From: DAINBT01 sp036732785 | GTDB taxonomy: Bacteria; Planctomycetota; Phycisphaerae; Sedimentisphaerales; SM23-30 | Reading direction: 5' to 3' | NCBI GenBank assembly: GCA_964537505.1 | Contig: CAZICK010000040.1 | Coordinates: forward strand, 1 to 33,233 | Length of the DNA: 33,233 nt | Shown: one piece after another, positions 24,372-33,026 of the stretch | Layout of the letters: the number at the start of each line of letters is the position of its first letter | Numbering within the stretch: the stretch's first letter is position 1 | Made by a program: the position numbers and the translations under genes | The notes under the pieces: model-generated | The model's input: the letters and a program-made list of their open reading frames with translations, nothing else | Database searches by the model: none | Told to the model about the DNA's origin: nothing

Positions 24372-25166
24372 ATGTCAGGTTATCACAAAACATGGTTCAA
24401 GCCGCTGGTGATATGTGCCGTGTTGGCAACGCTCATTTGGCTGGGGCATCTGGGCATCAAACACGTGATCCGCGGTATGCAGCCGCCGCACCCTCATCCC
24501 ACCGATCCACGTGACACTACCGGGCAGTTCTTTTGTCATCTCTACGATCGGGAATATCAAAAGTGCTACCGATTACTCATCGGCAAACGGAAAACCGCTA
24601 CCGTCATAAATCAGCAGAGCAGACAGGAAGGTTACTTCCCTCATTTTGACCGCATAAGAAGCTATATGTGCGAACACGCCGGCGACAATTTCACTGAGAT
24701 GATGCAGGTCTCACCAGATGGCCGCCAGGCCACCTTCGCTAATGACATCGTTCTTACCATGACGCTGGAAACCTCCCAGGACTACGACAAAAAAAACCAC
24801 TATGGAATCCGCGAAATCAACGAGTTTCCCATTGACCTCGCCCCCAGAATCGGCGTGGAAAAATACTACCGCAACCTCGATCTGGCCATCGATTCTGCCG
24901 GCGACTCGACCGGCAACCAGGAAATCGACGACGTCTCAGAGATCATACGCGAGCGACCAGACGAATCGAAACAACAACGCCAACAGCGAATGATCAAAGC
25001 CTTCAAACTGGCACGCCAACTGGACACCCGCCACACCCTCCTGGAAAAATGGATCATCGGCGAGTTCCGCTATGACCCGACAACTCAAAAATTCCTCGCA
25101 GAATTGGCCCGCAACGAAAATCAGCCAACACAACTACGCAAATTAGCCCAACGAACACTCTACTAA
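24372..25166 (+). CDS. Membrane-anchored protein of unknown function
   Basis: Not recognised. The protein has 264 residues, a basic N-terminus and one membrane segment (about 11-30, LVICAVLATLIWLGHLGIKHVI), followed by a Pro/His-rich stretch (MQPPHPHPTDPRDTTG). The first half of the soluble part (about 50-150) reads like a small NTF2-like alpha+beta domain (FFCHLYDREYQKCYRLL). The second half is charged and helical (ERPDESKQQRQQRMIKAFKLARQLD; FLAELARNENQPTQLRKLAQRTLY), reminiscent of a HEAT or TPR end. Coupling to the upstream gene suggests the two act together at the envelope. Confidence 0.6.
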   Translation: MSGYHKTWFKPLVICAVLATLIWLGHLGIKHVIRGMQPPHPHPTDPRDTTGQFFCHLYDREYQKCYRLLIGKRKTATVINQQSRQEGYFPHFDRIRSYMCEHAGDNFTEMMQVSPDGRQATFANDIVLTMTLETSQDYDKKNHYGIREINEFPIDLAPRIGVEKYYRNLDLAIDSAGDSTGNQEIDDVSEIIRERPDESKQQRQQRMIKAFKLARQLDTRHTLLEKWIIGEFRYDPTTQKFLAELARNENQPTQLRKLAQRTLY

Positions 25167-25268
25167 CCCGCCCACGCTACGTCCGCAGGCGCCTCTGATC
25201 GAAAAAGCCGGTTTCGAACATCTGCTACCGTCACGGACCCAATCCTGACATGTTTTATCGATGGCAAG

Positions 25269-26675
25269 CTATTTCCCAACGCAAAATCGGCTGAAAATAC
25301 GCCCCAGGATATCTTCGGTTACTGCCGCACCGCTGATGGAGGCTAGTGAATCCAGGCTGGAACGCAGTTCCAGTGCAACCAGCTCTAATTGAACCGTCTC
25401 GTCGTCAGACAGCAAGGAGAGGCACTGGCCCAGTGACTCTCGCCCGGCAAGGAGCCTCTGACGCTGACGGGCGGTCAGGGCAATGGTTTGGCTGGAGCAA
25501 TCGACGTACAGATTATTCTGTAACATCTTGTCAATCCTGAGCTTAAGCGCATCAAGATTATCGCCGCGCAATGCGCTTACTTCGATGATCGAATCGGCCC
25601 CACTGTCTCTCGGCAGGTTCCCCGCCAGGCCGTTGGGGCAAAGGTCGATCTTGTTAGCCACGACAATCACGTTTTCGGGTGGGTTCAGTTCGGCAGGCGG
25701 ACCGGAGGTACGATCCCGGGACAAATCGCACGTGCTGGCATCAAGAACCCACAATAGCAGGTCGCAGGTGGCAATGGCCCGACGGGAAAGACGCTGGGTT
25801 TTCTCGGACAATGGGTCCGTCACATCGCCCAGGCCGGCAGTGTCGATAAGCATACATTCGCCGTGCGGCAGCTTCAGAGGTGCGGTGAGCAGATCGCGGG
25901 TGGTGCCGGCGATGGCGCTTACAATACTGCGGTCGATGCCGAGAAGACTGTTGACCAGGCTGCTCTTGCCGGCATTGGCCGGGCCGGCAACAGCAAGGTG
26001 CGGCAGATGACTCAACTGATCCCATGTTATGCTACGCGACAGCAGCGAATCGAGGTCCTGATAAATGGATTCTATTTGCCTGCGCAATTGACCGAGTGAG
26101 GCAAATTCAATGTCCTGGTCACTAAAATCGATCTCCGCCTCGACCAGAGCCACAAACTCGCTCAGGCGTTCGGTCAACTGGCTGCACAGACGGTGAAGTT
26201 GGCCGTCGAGCAGTTTTTCAGCGGCCCGCAACTGTCTGTCGCTGCGGGCGCCGATAACGGCAGCGATGGCTTCTGCTTCGGTCAGGTCGATTCGGCCGTT
26301 TAAAAAGGCGCGGGCGGTGAATTCACCCGGCTCAGCCGGACGCACTCCGGCACCGAGCAAAGCTTCCAGAACGATCCCCAAAAGCGACGGTGAACCGGGC
26401 AAATGCAACTCGGCCATATCCTCGGTGGTATAGCTGTGCGGCGAACGAAACAAATACAACTGTGCGGGACAGGTGATGGGATCGTGGTCAGACAGCCGGC
26501 ACCGACCGGGCAGCACTGCCCATCCGGGAGAGTCTTCCAGACGGTTTTCATCGGCGCCTTGGAAAACCCGCCCTACGCAGCGCAGTGCTTCCGGGCCGCT
26601 CAGGCGAATAATGCCGCGTGGAGCCGGGCCGGGGGCGGAACTGATCGCAACTATCGTATCATTCAAAAGGTACAT
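25269..26675 (-). CDS. mnmE: tRNA modification GTPase MnmE
   Basis: A 468-residue cytoplasmic GTPase that, with MnmG, modifies U34 of certain tRNAs. The N-terminal folate-binding domain begins MYLLNDTIVAISSAPGPAPRGIIRLSG. The frame extends 24 codons further to a TTG, but the family begins here. The GTPase domain inserted in the helical domain shows P-loop GPANAGKSS (231-239), GTTRD (257-261), DTAGL (278-282) and NKIDL. The C-terminus ends FCVGK, equivalent to the catalytic FCIGK that carries the essential cysteine. No good ribosome site is seen. mnmG is not in this window. Confidence 0.95.
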   Translation of the reverse strand: MYLLNDTIVAISSAPGPAPRGIIRLSGPEALRCVGRVFQGADENRLEDSPGWAVLPGRCRLSDHDPITCPAQLYLFRSPHSYTTEDMAELHLPGSPSLLGIVLEALLGAGVRPAEPGEFTARAFLNGRIDLTEAEAIAAVIGARSDRQLRAAEKLLDGQLHRLCSQLTERLSEFVALVEAEIDFSDQDIEFASLGQLRRQIESIYQDLDSLLSRSITWDQLSHLPHLAVAGPANAGKSSLVNSLLGIDRSIVSAIAGTTRDLLTAPLKLPHGECMLIDTAGLGDVTDPLSEKTQRLSRRAIATCDLLLWVLDASTCDLSRDRTSGPPAELNPPENVIVVANKIDLCPNGLAGNLPRDSGADSIIEVSALRGDNLDALKLRIDKMLQNNLYVDCSSQTIALTARQRQRLLAGRESLGQCLSLLSDDETVQLELVALELRSSLDSLASISGAAVTEDILGRIFSRFCVGK

Positions 26676-26762
26676 AGCGAAAACGAAACCAACCTGAGAA
26701 CATAGGAACTCGTGTTCCCCATTGGTTATAGTTTTAATGGGCGACAAAGGAGCTTCTTGGAC

Positions 26763-26816
26763 GTAATCCCACTTTCAACAGACCGCGGATGTGTGAGAAG
26801 TCCGTGGTTGGATTAC
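26763..26816 (-). terminator. Nested dyad at the end of the response regulator gene
   Basis: Outer arms GTAATCC (26763-26769) and GGATTAC (26810-26816) enclose inner arms CCGCGGA (26783-26789) and TCCGTGG (26801-26807, one mismatch). The stop codon of the response regulator lies in the outer arm. There is no T-run, so it may stabilise the 3' end or attenuate transcription into mnmE. Confidence 0.4.
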
Positions 26817-27208
26817 TCTTTAGCCTTCTCGGAGAGCAGTTTCCGGGCGGCGGTAACGAGTTTCTCCATGCGGAACGGCTTATTGATATAGACGTCAACC
26901 CCCAGAGTCTCGGCGTAAATCTTGTGGCGGGCTCCCGGATTAGCGGTAATCATGATAACCGGCGGTTTGCCGGTTTCCTTGCGGATGCCGCTTATTTTCT
27001 CCAGTACCAAAAAGCCACTGCGGCCCGGAAGCATTTGGTCCAGGATCAGCAAATCAGGGGGGTTCTCGATGATCATCTCGACGGCGGTATTGCCGTTGTC
27101 GGTCGTGCGGATTTCCGAGCCGAAATCTTCCAGGGCCGCCTTAATGGCAGTTACAATATCTCGGTCATCGTCCACCAGTAATATGTCTTTTCCTTCAAAA
27201 TCAGCCAT
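26813..27208 (-). CDS. Receiver-only response regulator (CheY-like)
   Basis: A 131-residue single REC domain with no output domain. The acidic pocket is D13-D14-D15, the phosphoacceptor is Asp57 (LLILDQMLPGRSG), the switch Thr is T88 (IMITAN), and the conserved Lys-Pro is K110-P111 (YINKPF). All catalytic residues are present, so it should be phosphorylated. It could act like CheY or Spo0F, passing signals by protein contact. It has its own strong promoter and lies divergent from a FliN/SpoA-domain gene. No histidine kinase is encoded here, so the partner is unknown. Confidence 0.92.
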   Translation of the reverse strand: MADFEGKDILLVDDDRDIVTAIKAALEDFGSEIRTTDNGNTAVEMIIENPPDLLILDQMLPGRSGFLVLEKISGIRKETGKPPVIMITANPGARHKIYAETLGVDVYINKPFRMEKLVTAARKLLSEKAKE

Positions 27209-27305
27209 AATTATTTCTCTTTACTTAGTTTGTCAGTTTATATTTCCAATTCAGATGCGTTGGCCTTACCGCTCGTAACACACTGAATAACAACAACTTC
27301 GACAG

Positions 27306-27334
27306 ATAATACCCTCTTGGCGGCCGGTTGTCAA
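27306..27334 (-). promoter_or_regulatory. Sigma-70-type promoter of the response regulator gene
   Basis: On the minus strand TTGACA (27334-27329), a 17-base spacer and TATTAT (27311-27306) form a near-perfect promoter. The predicted start is near 27299, giving a leader of about 90 nt before the ATG at 27208. Confidence 0.7.
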
Positions 27335-27654
27335 GCGACGAACCCCGGGAAGCTCAAAAAGGTCGAAATAGCTAACGTCAGGCTCGACACACTCAAAACG
27401 CCATCGTAATTGCCAATGCCTGCCTTGTCAAAAACTTTCTTTGTAAGATGAATATGAACTTTCGACGCCAATATCAAATAATTAATGTAGCATAACGAGC
27501 TAAGTACCGATAACATAAAGTGAGTACAATGACGGGCTAGGTACGCCGTCAAAGGTGAGACTGCGGTTCCCAGTTGCTGCTGAGTTGCTAAACTCTTAAT
27601 ATAAAGATAGTTACGTTTATTAACGCAAACCGCCGCCATCTGTTGACACAACCA

Positions 27655-28104
27655 ATGAGCACAAAATCAGGACAACTCGAAAAGGATCCCCAACAGCGGG
27701 ATATGCCACAGCGACGGCAAAAAACATCCCCGGAGCAACTGAATCCCACCGCTGGGGGCACAGAGGCAGTGCGAACGCGACTTCAGGAAGAACCAACAAA
27801 TGCCAACGGGCCGATCAACAAACAACATGAAAACCTAAGCCGCATTTTGTCAATGAAAATCCCTGTTATCATCAAGGTTGTGGATAAAAAAATGACAATG
27901 GGCAATATCCTCAAGCTCCGTATCGGCAGCATGATACAGTTCGATAAGGATGCTTATCAGCTTATCGAACTGATGGTCAATAACCGCACTATCGGTTTGG
28001 GACAGCCCGTCAAAATAGGGGAAAAATTCGGTTTGAGAATCGCACAACTGGGCCGGATCACCGAACTGATCAAAAGTCTCGGCGCAGCAGTCAATACGGA
28101 CTAG
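27655..28104 (+). CDS. FliN/SpoA-domain protein (flagellar switch-like)
   Basis: A protein of about 149 residues. The first half is polar and probably disordered. The second half is a SpoA (FliN/FliM C-terminal) domain: ILSMKIPVIIKVVDKKMTMGNILKLRIGSMIQFDKDAYQLIELMVNNRTIGLGQPVKIGEKFGLRIAQL. This matches the ILxxPV, LxxGSxIxFDK, VNxxxIGxGxxVxxxxxFGxRI pattern of FliN. An in-frame TTG at 27643 is possible, but the ATG at 27655 is preferred; neither has a clear ribosome site. FliN forms the flagellar C-ring, and SpoA proteins also serve type III secretion sorting platforms. No other flagellar or type III genes are nearby. Confidence 0.75.
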   Translation: MSTKSGQLEKDPQQRDMPQRRQKTSPEQLNPTAGGTEAVRTRLQEEPTNANGPINKQHENLSRILSMKIPVIIKVVDKKMTMGNILKLRIGSMIQFDKDAYQLIELMVNNRTIGLGQPVKIGEKFGLRIAQLGRITELIKSLGAAVNTD

Positions 28105-28149
28105 CCCCCATTTCATATCAATCCCGGTTATCGTTTGCCGGAATAAGTA

Positions 28150-28713
28150 TTACGCGGTACTGTAACGGACAAACTGTTCAAGAGGCTGGGCCAACTGCCG
28201 GAAGATCCGGGCAGGAACATAAACGGTTTTCCAACTGGCACTGCGCCGGCGCATACATAAGCAATAGGCGCTTAATTCCACGGCCATAAAACTGTAGAAC
28301 CGTTGTTCGAAATGAAAAACACCTGTCATTGAGGCAAGTGGTTCAACAGGTGTGGCAATCGCTTCGGCCAGACTGGTGGGGTTTTCCGGGCAGATCCAAT
28401 AGGCAAAGACAAACGCAGTCAAATATTTTCGACCGAATATCTCCTGCCAGTTTTTCATACCTTCGACGTCTGCGGCGGTCGCCCACGATTCGCCAATCCG
28501 GCGACGCTGAAAAATGGGATAAGACAGCTTGCGACCCTTGACATCCACGATCATTCCCGGCCGACGCGGCGGGTAAACAAGAAAATCGAAACTCTTGATG
28601 GAAACGCTGGAAAACAGGGCTTTGCGGGCCTGATCAACGCAGACATACTCAAAACCGCCTCGGCTGAGAAAGGCCTCGAAGGCTCGCTCATAGTGGGTTC
28701 CGCTCTGGCTCAT
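28150..28713 (-). CDS. HYExAFE-type nuclease-like protein
   Basis: A 187-residue protein with the N-terminal signature H7-Y8-E9-x-A11-F12-E13, matching what I recall as the planctomycete HYExAFE family. Residues S41-F42-D43-F44-x-V followed by V56-D57-V58-K59-G60-R61 have the D...(D/E)xK layout of PD-(D/E)XK nucleases, with E9 or E13 as a possible extra acidic ligand. The second half (YLTAFVFAYWICPE, FYSFMAVELSAYCLCMRRRSASW, VYVPARIFRQL) is probably the rest of the small domain. Its ATG overlaps the hisS stop by one base, so it is translationally coupled to histidyl-tRNA synthetase. The biochemical activity has not been shown as far as I know. Confidence 0.7.
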   Translation of the reverse strand: MSQSGTHYERAFEAFLSRGGFEYVCVDQARKALFSSVSIKSFDFLVYPPRRPGMIVDVKGRKLSYPIFQRRRIGESWATAADVEGMKNWQEIFGRKYLTAFVFAYWICPENPTSLAEAIATPVEPLASMTGVFHFEQRFYSFMAVELSAYCLCMRRRSASWKTVYVPARIFRQLAQPLEQFVRYSTA

Positions 28714-30029
28714 TACATATACTTGTCAGGTTGATCCATGAACTCCTCCAGCGGACCAGTCACCTGGGAGCCGGTGGTCATATCTTTGATGGTTATCTGA
28801 TCACTATCGATGGTCTCCTGGCTGAGGATAACAGCGAAACGGGCATTCGCAGCGGAGGCCTGCTTTAACTGTTTGCCCATAGCAATAGTCCGGCGGTAAT
28901 CGAAAGCGGTAGAAAAACCCCTAATACGGAGTTTATCGACTAAACGTAACCCGTGTTTTTCAAATGTATTGTAATCGTCCCAGACGACAAAAAAGTCCAG
29001 TTTGTTTTCGGCGCTACCGAGCAGATTCTTTTCGGCCAGAAGGATTTCCAATATCACATCACCCATTCCAAAACCAATAGCAGGAATCTGGGGGCCACCC
29101 AGACTGGCCAGTAAATTATCATACCGACCACCACCGCACAGGGCACGAAGTTGCGAGTTTCGGGCGAAAATCTCAAAAACCGTACCGGTATAGTAAGCCA
29201 GGCCACGAACAATATTAATGTCGAATTCACAATACCCCCCTACGCCCATTTTCCCCAAAAAATCACGCAAAACGAGCAAATCATCGATGCCGTCCTGCAC
29301 AGAGTTCGGTAAAATCGCTGCAAGCCCATCTAAGCCGCCTTTATCGGTTTCAAACTGGAGTTTATCGAGCATATCTTTGAGCTTATTCCGTAGCAGGCTG
29401 TCCGCTATCTGTTCTTCCGCCAGGGCGATGAAGGTCTCGGCCGGCAGTTTAGGACGCTTGTCCAAAAGTGAATATACCGTTTCAAGCTGACTATCGGCAA
29501 AACCTATCTCACCAAGCAGGGCTGCCAATAGGCTCCGGCTGGAGAATTTGACCACGATATCATTGCTCGTAAGGCCCACACTACGGAGGTAATCGACGGC
29601 GGTATAGATGCACTCGGCATCGGCCAGAACATCGTCGGAACCGATCACATCGATATTCCATTGAAAAAATTCGCGGAGTCTGCCTTTTTGCGGCCGCTCG
29701 GCCCGGCACAGACGCGGTATAGAAAACCATTTAATGGGCCGGGCCAGAGAGTTTATCTGCTGGTTGACCATCCGGGCCAAAGTGGGCGTGATTTCCGGGC
29801 GAATGGCCAGTTCTCGGCCGCCACGGTCGGTCAGGGAAAAAAGCTGACCGGCAATCTCATCGCCACTTTTTTGCGTGTAAAGCTGGAGATATTCGAATAT
29901 CGGACCGTCATATTCGACAAAACCGTTACGAACCGAAGCGGCCCGCCAGCCGTTAGCGATCCAGTTGCGAACCGCCATCTGTTCAGGATAGAAATCTCGA
30001 GTTCCTTTTACCGGTGCTATCTTAGCCAT
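28713..30029 (-). CDS. hisS: Histidine--tRNA ligase
   Basis: A 438-residue class II synthetase that charges tRNA-His. The start has VKGTRDFYPEQMAVRNWI. Motif 2 is FSIPRLCRAERPQKGRLREFFQWNIDVIG. The histidine-binding signature is RGLAYYTGTVFEIF, followed by GGGRYDNLLASLGGPQIPAIGFGMGD (motif 3). The C-terminal anticodon-binding domain includes KLRIRGFSTAFDYRRTIAMGKQLKQASAANARFAVIL. Length and motifs are normal. It is the first gene of a two-gene unit with the HYExAFE gene. A candidate extended -10 promoter lies about 55 bp upstream. Confidence 0.96.
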   Translation of the reverse strand: MAKIAPVKGTRDFYPEQMAVRNWIANGWRAASVRNGFVEYDGPIFEYLQLYTQKSGDEIAGQLFSLTDRGGRELAIRPEITPTLARMVNQQINSLARPIKWFSIPRLCRAERPQKGRLREFFQWNIDVIGSDDVLADAECIYTAVDYLRSVGLTSNDIVVKFSSRSLLAALLGEIGFADSQLETVYSLLDKRPKLPAETFIALAEEQIADSLLRNKLKDMLDKLQFETDKGGLDGLAAILPNSVQDGIDDLLVLRDFLGKMGVGGYCEFDINIVRGLAYYTGTVFEIFARNSQLRALCGGGRYDNLLASLGGPQIPAIGFGMGDVILEILLAEKNLLGSAENKLDFFVVWDDYNTFEKHGLRLVDKLRIRGFSTAFDYRRTIAMGKQLKQASAANARFAVILSQETIDSDQITIKDMTTGSQVTGPLEEFMDQPDKYM

Positions 30030-30082
30030 AGTTTAAATGTATAGGAATTTGTATTTAACTTACGTTCTCTCAATAAGTTAGC

Positions 30083-30091
30083 ATAATACCA
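30083..30091 (-). promoter_or_regulatory. Possible extended -10 promoter of hisS
   Basis: On the minus strand TGGTATTAT reads as an extended -10 element (TGn + TATTAT) without a recognisable -35. The predicted start lies about 47 nt before the hisS ATG. Confidence 0.35.
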
Positions 30092-30373
30092 TCGGCTTCA
30101 CACAGGGCGATCCAGCGAAAGCTGCCAACTACTGTTCCATGCCAATATACCTAACGGCTATAAAAGATCAAGCTAATATCATGATCGCGGAAATGGAATC
30201 GTCGATCATTGCTGTTATTTACTGACAATTTTCTACTTTACCGGACGGGCATGGTCGGTCATAATGGGGCTTGGCTGACCAGGCCTTGCAGGATAATCAG
30301 AATGCATCGCAAATAGTGTGCTGCCGAATTGCCTAACATGTACATTGAACCATTAAATTGAAAGGGAATCGAA
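30092..30373. other. Divergent intergenic gap between hisS and the oxidoreductase gene
   Basis: No gene is credible here. A weak promoter-like pair (TTGCCT and ATTAAA, 17-base spacer) lies just before the oxidoreductase start. Nothing else distinctive was seen. Confidence 0.5.
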
Positions 30374-31639
30374 GTGAGTAAAAAAGATATTTCACGAAGG
30401 GATTTTATAAAAACCTCGGCGGCTGTATCGCTGGCTGCCATGACCGTGGGCGCGAACAAGGCCTTTGCCGCCGGCTCAGACAAATTGCGGGTTGGTATGA
30501 TCGGCTGTGGCGGACGGGGCACTGGAGCTACACTTGACTGCCTCAACGCTGACAAGGGCGTTGAAGTGGTAGCGATGGGCGACCTGTTCAAGGATCGACT
30601 GGATGGGTCACTCAATACACTCAAAAAAGAGTTTGCCGACAGGATAAAGGTCACGCCGGACACCTGTTTTGTGGGGTTCGACGCATACAAAGAGGTTGTC
30701 GCCTGCAAGGAAGTGGACCTGATCGTGACGGCGACGCCACCACATTTCCGGCCGATACATTTGAAGGCCTCGATCGAGGCCGGCAAGCATGTCTTTATGG
30801 AAAAACCCGTAGCCGTTGACCCGGTAGGTATCAGGTCGGTAATCGCCTCATCAGAGTTGGCCGACCGTAAAAAACTCGCCATAGTAGCGGGTACCCAGCG
30901 ACGCCACGCAGCGGGCTACCAGGAAATCATGAAACGTATCCATGACGGCGATATTGGCGAAGTTGTTGGCGGACAGTGCTACTGGAATCAGGGTGGGCTA
31001 TGGGTAGAAGAGAAAAAGCCCCAGTGGTCGGATATGGAATGGCAGTGCCGCAATTGGCTGTACTTTACCTGGCTCTCCGGCGACCATATCGTCGAGCAGC
31101 ACGTGCATAACATCGATGTTATTAACTGGGCCTTTGGTTCTCATCCGGTAAAGGCTATGGGAATGGGCGGTCGTGAGGTACGCACTGACCAGAAGTATGG
31201 CAATATATTTGATCATTTTGCCATCGAGTTCGAGTACGCAAACGGTGCTCGGGTACTGAGCATGTGCCGTCAGATCGACGGATGTACTCATCGCGTTTCC
31301 GAGCGGATCGTCGGCACCAAAGGCACCAGCAATTGCTCTAACAAAATCGAAGGCTCTAACGCCTACCTATACGAAGGCCCCGATCCAGACGCCTATGTGC
31401 AGGAACACGCCGACCTCATCAAGAGCATCCGCGAAGGGAACCCATTGAACGAAGGCCGGCAAGTCGCCGAAAGCACAATGTCTGCGATCATGGGACGCAT
31501 GAGTGCCTACACCGGACGCGAAATGAGCTGGGACTGGGCAATGAATACATCCACGCTTGACCTTTCGCCGTCCGAATACAAAATGACCGATCTGCCCGTC
31601 CAACCGGTAGCCGTCCCAGGCCAAACACAACTTATTTAA
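30374..31639 (+). CDS. Tat-exported Gfo/Idh/MocA-family oxidoreductase
   Basis: A 421-residue NAD(P)-dependent sugar dehydrogenase-like protein exported folded. The Tat signal is SRRDFIKTSAAVSLAAMTVG (7-26) with a likely cleavage near AFAA (30-33). The Rossmann motif is RVGMIGCGGRGTG (39-51). The family EKP motif is E143-K144-P145. The C-terminal substrate domain includes the pattern GDHIVEQHVHNIDVINWAFG, which provides the usual catalytic His-Asp area. This secreted type is very numerous in Planctomycetota and is sometimes linked to glycan or inositol metabolism. GTG is the start, with AAGGGA upstream. The substrate cannot be read from the sequence. Confidence 0.92.
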   Translation: MSKKDISRRDFIKTSAAVSLAAMTVGANKAFAAGSDKLRVGMIGCGGRGTGATLDCLNADKGVEVVAMGDLFKDRLDGSLNTLKKEFADRIKVTPDTCFVGFDAYKEVVACKEVDLIVTATPPHFRPIHLKASIEAGKHVFMEKPVAVDPVGIRSVIASSELADRKKLAIVAGTQRRHAAGYQEIMKRIHDGDIGEVVGGQCYWNQGGLWVEEKKPQWSDMEWQCRNWLYFTWLSGDHIVEQHVHNIDVINWAFGSHPVKAMGMGGREVRTDQKYGNIFDHFAIEFEYANGARVLSMCRQIDGCTHRVSERIVGTKGTSNCSNKIEGSNAYLYEGPDPDAYVQEHADLIKSIREGNPLNEGRQVAESTMSAIMGRMSAYTGREMSWDWAMNTSTLDLSPSEYKMTDLPVQPVAVPGQTQLI

Positions 31640-31704
31640 TGCCTTAACTAGTACTACAGCGAGACTTAGCAGACCTTTGCCAAGTACATCATTGATTTAT
31701 AAAC

Positions 31705-32829
31705 TCAAACTGACCGATTCGTTAGAACAGGTTTAACATTCCGTCGCAAAATCAATCCGCCGACCGCCAATAACGCAAACGTCCCCGGTTCGGGAATTGG
31801 TATCATCACAAAACCGTGATAATCCTGGCTTTGCGGGTTAGTGCCGTAGCCGACAATGCAGCCGGCATTGTTGATATCATCGGCCCTTTCGATAACCCAA
31901 CCAAGCTCTGACAGTTCCACCGTATTCAGATCGATCAACACACCGTCTTGCCAGAGACAGACACTGGAATTGCTTGCGGTGGAAAAGCCCCCGATAACAT
32001 CTCCGTTGTCATTGATACGTACAGCCCAGCTTTCATCACACCCGGTATCGGCTAATGGTGCCATGGTGTCATTCTGCCAGATAAAAGCATGGCTTTGTCC
32101 AGCCTGGTCGTATGAATCGCCAACTACTTGGCAGGAACCAGCGTTGTTGATGCCCCTGGCCACTGCACTGACGTGACCATCAAGCTTTCCCAGGTCCTGC
32201 ATTCCCAGCCCTTCTTCCCACAGGAAAGCCCGATCTCCACAATAACCAACCAATTGATCCGAGTTGTTTATGTCAAAGCCGCCGGCTATTTCATGCCAGG
32301 GTGGTGTTCCGGCAAGATCATACCTTTGGCCGTCTTTCCAAAACGAAGCGTTAGTTAAAGGTGTTGGAAATAAAGAACCAGCAACATGCCCGGAATCATT
32401 TATGGCGCTTCCCATCGAGAAATGTTCTCGTGGATTCTCCAGATAGTTTATTTGCCAATGATATGTTCCTGGCAGGAATGGATTTTGAACCTTCTCAAAG
32501 ATACCGGGCCCCATTGCGTCCCATCCGAGCACCTGGTTGGAATTGTTGATATCACAGGCGCCACTGGCACCACCACCCACCAAATAATCAGTCGTGCTGC
32601 CATTCCAGGCAAAACCACAGTTGTCGGGTGAGGGGCCTTCTTCTGTCGAACCGACTACCCATCCGTTGTCATTGATTCCGAGGTTGGACACGCGCACTAG
32701 AGAAGACCACGGCCCAATCATCTCAGACCACTCAATCTCACCGAGATCGATTATTTCATAATCAACCGCTGAGCAAAGATGGGAGCCGGCTAAAAGAACG
32801 ACCAGAAAAACAAAACCTATACGCTTCAT
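31705..32829 (-). CDS. PEP-CTERM-anchored HAF-repeat secreted protein
   Basis: A 374-residue secreted protein. A signal peptide (MKRIGFVFLVVLLAGSHLCSA) is followed by about eight repeats of the HAF type: GINDNGWVVGSTEEG...GFAWNG, DINNSNQVLGWD, AINDSGHVAGS...ASFWKDG, DINNSDQLVGYCGDRAFLWEEG, GINNAGSCQVVGDS...HAFIWQND, RINDNGDVIGGF...CLWQDG and DINNAGCIVGYG. These probably fold as a beta-propeller-like domain. The C-terminus is a PEP-CTERM sorting signal: IPEPGTFALLAVGGLILRRNV. It should be processed by an exosortase, which is not encoded here. Thirteen residues follow the basic end of the signal, an unusually long tail. GGAGAGAG gives the ribosome site. Confidence 0.9.
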   Translation of the reverse strand: MKRIGFVFLVVLLAGSHLCSAVDYEIIDLGEIEWSEMIGPWSSLVRVSNLGINDNGWVVGSTEEGPSPDNCGFAWNGSTTDYLVGGGASGACDINNSNQVLGWDAMGPGIFEKVQNPFLPGTYHWQINYLENPREHFSMGSAINDSGHVAGSLFPTPLTNASFWKDGQRYDLAGTPPWHEIAGGFDINNSDQLVGYCGDRAFLWEEGLGMQDLGKLDGHVSAVARGINNAGSCQVVGDSYDQAGQSHAFIWQNDTMAPLADTGCDESWAVRINDNGDVIGGFSTASNSSVCLWQDGVLIDLNTVELSELGWVIERADDINNAGCIVGYGTNPQSQDYHGFVMIPIPEPGTFALLAVGGLILRRNVKPVLTNRSV

Positions 32830-32844
32830 ACTCTCTCTCCAATG

Positions 32845-32925
32845 TTAAAACTTCTTTAATTTCGCAACTTTACCATTCCAGCAAGCGACCAACGGGAGCC
32901 GTTCTTTGCCAATTTTATGGAACAT
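32845..32925 (-). CDS. Possible 26-residue leader peptide upstream of the PEP-CTERM gene
   Basis: A short frame on the minus strand encodes MFHKIGKERLPLVACWNGKV and six more residues, and ends 15 bases before the PEP-CTERM gene start. The perfect Shine-Dalgarno AAGGAGG (32944-32950, minus strand) lies 18 bases before its ATG. A 5-bp hairpin GTGGC-ATA-GCCAC between the two could shorten the effective distance. It lies in a leader predicted from a strong promoter. Coding status is uncertain. Confidence 0.25.
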   Translation of the reverse strand: MFHKIGKERLPLVACWNGKVAKLKKF

Positions 32926-32930
32926 AAAAA

Positions 32931-32943
32931 GTGGCTATGCCAC
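32931..32943 (-). promoter_or_regulatory. Small leader hairpin followed by T-run
   Basis: On the minus strand GTGGC-ATA-GCCAC is followed by TTTTT (32930-32926), with AAGGAGG directly upstream. It could be a weak attenuator or hide the ribosome site. The stem has only 5 bp. Confidence 0.35.
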
Positions 32944-33026
32944 CTCCTTGATAGTAAACGTTGGTATAGACAAACCTCCATACCGATTGCTTGTAAGGGA
33001 ATAAACTCTCTCTCATTTCAAGCCCT

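Noticed and set aside
26676..26747. A 24-residue N-terminal extension of MnmE from a TTG
   Set aside because: The family begins at the conserved DTIVAI segment, the extension has no similarity to it and there is no ribosome site at the TTG.
27331..27651. A 106-codon minus-strand frame upstream of the response regulator
   Set aside because: It has no family features, and its end overlaps the -35 of the response regulator promoter. The stretch is better read as a divergent intergenic region.
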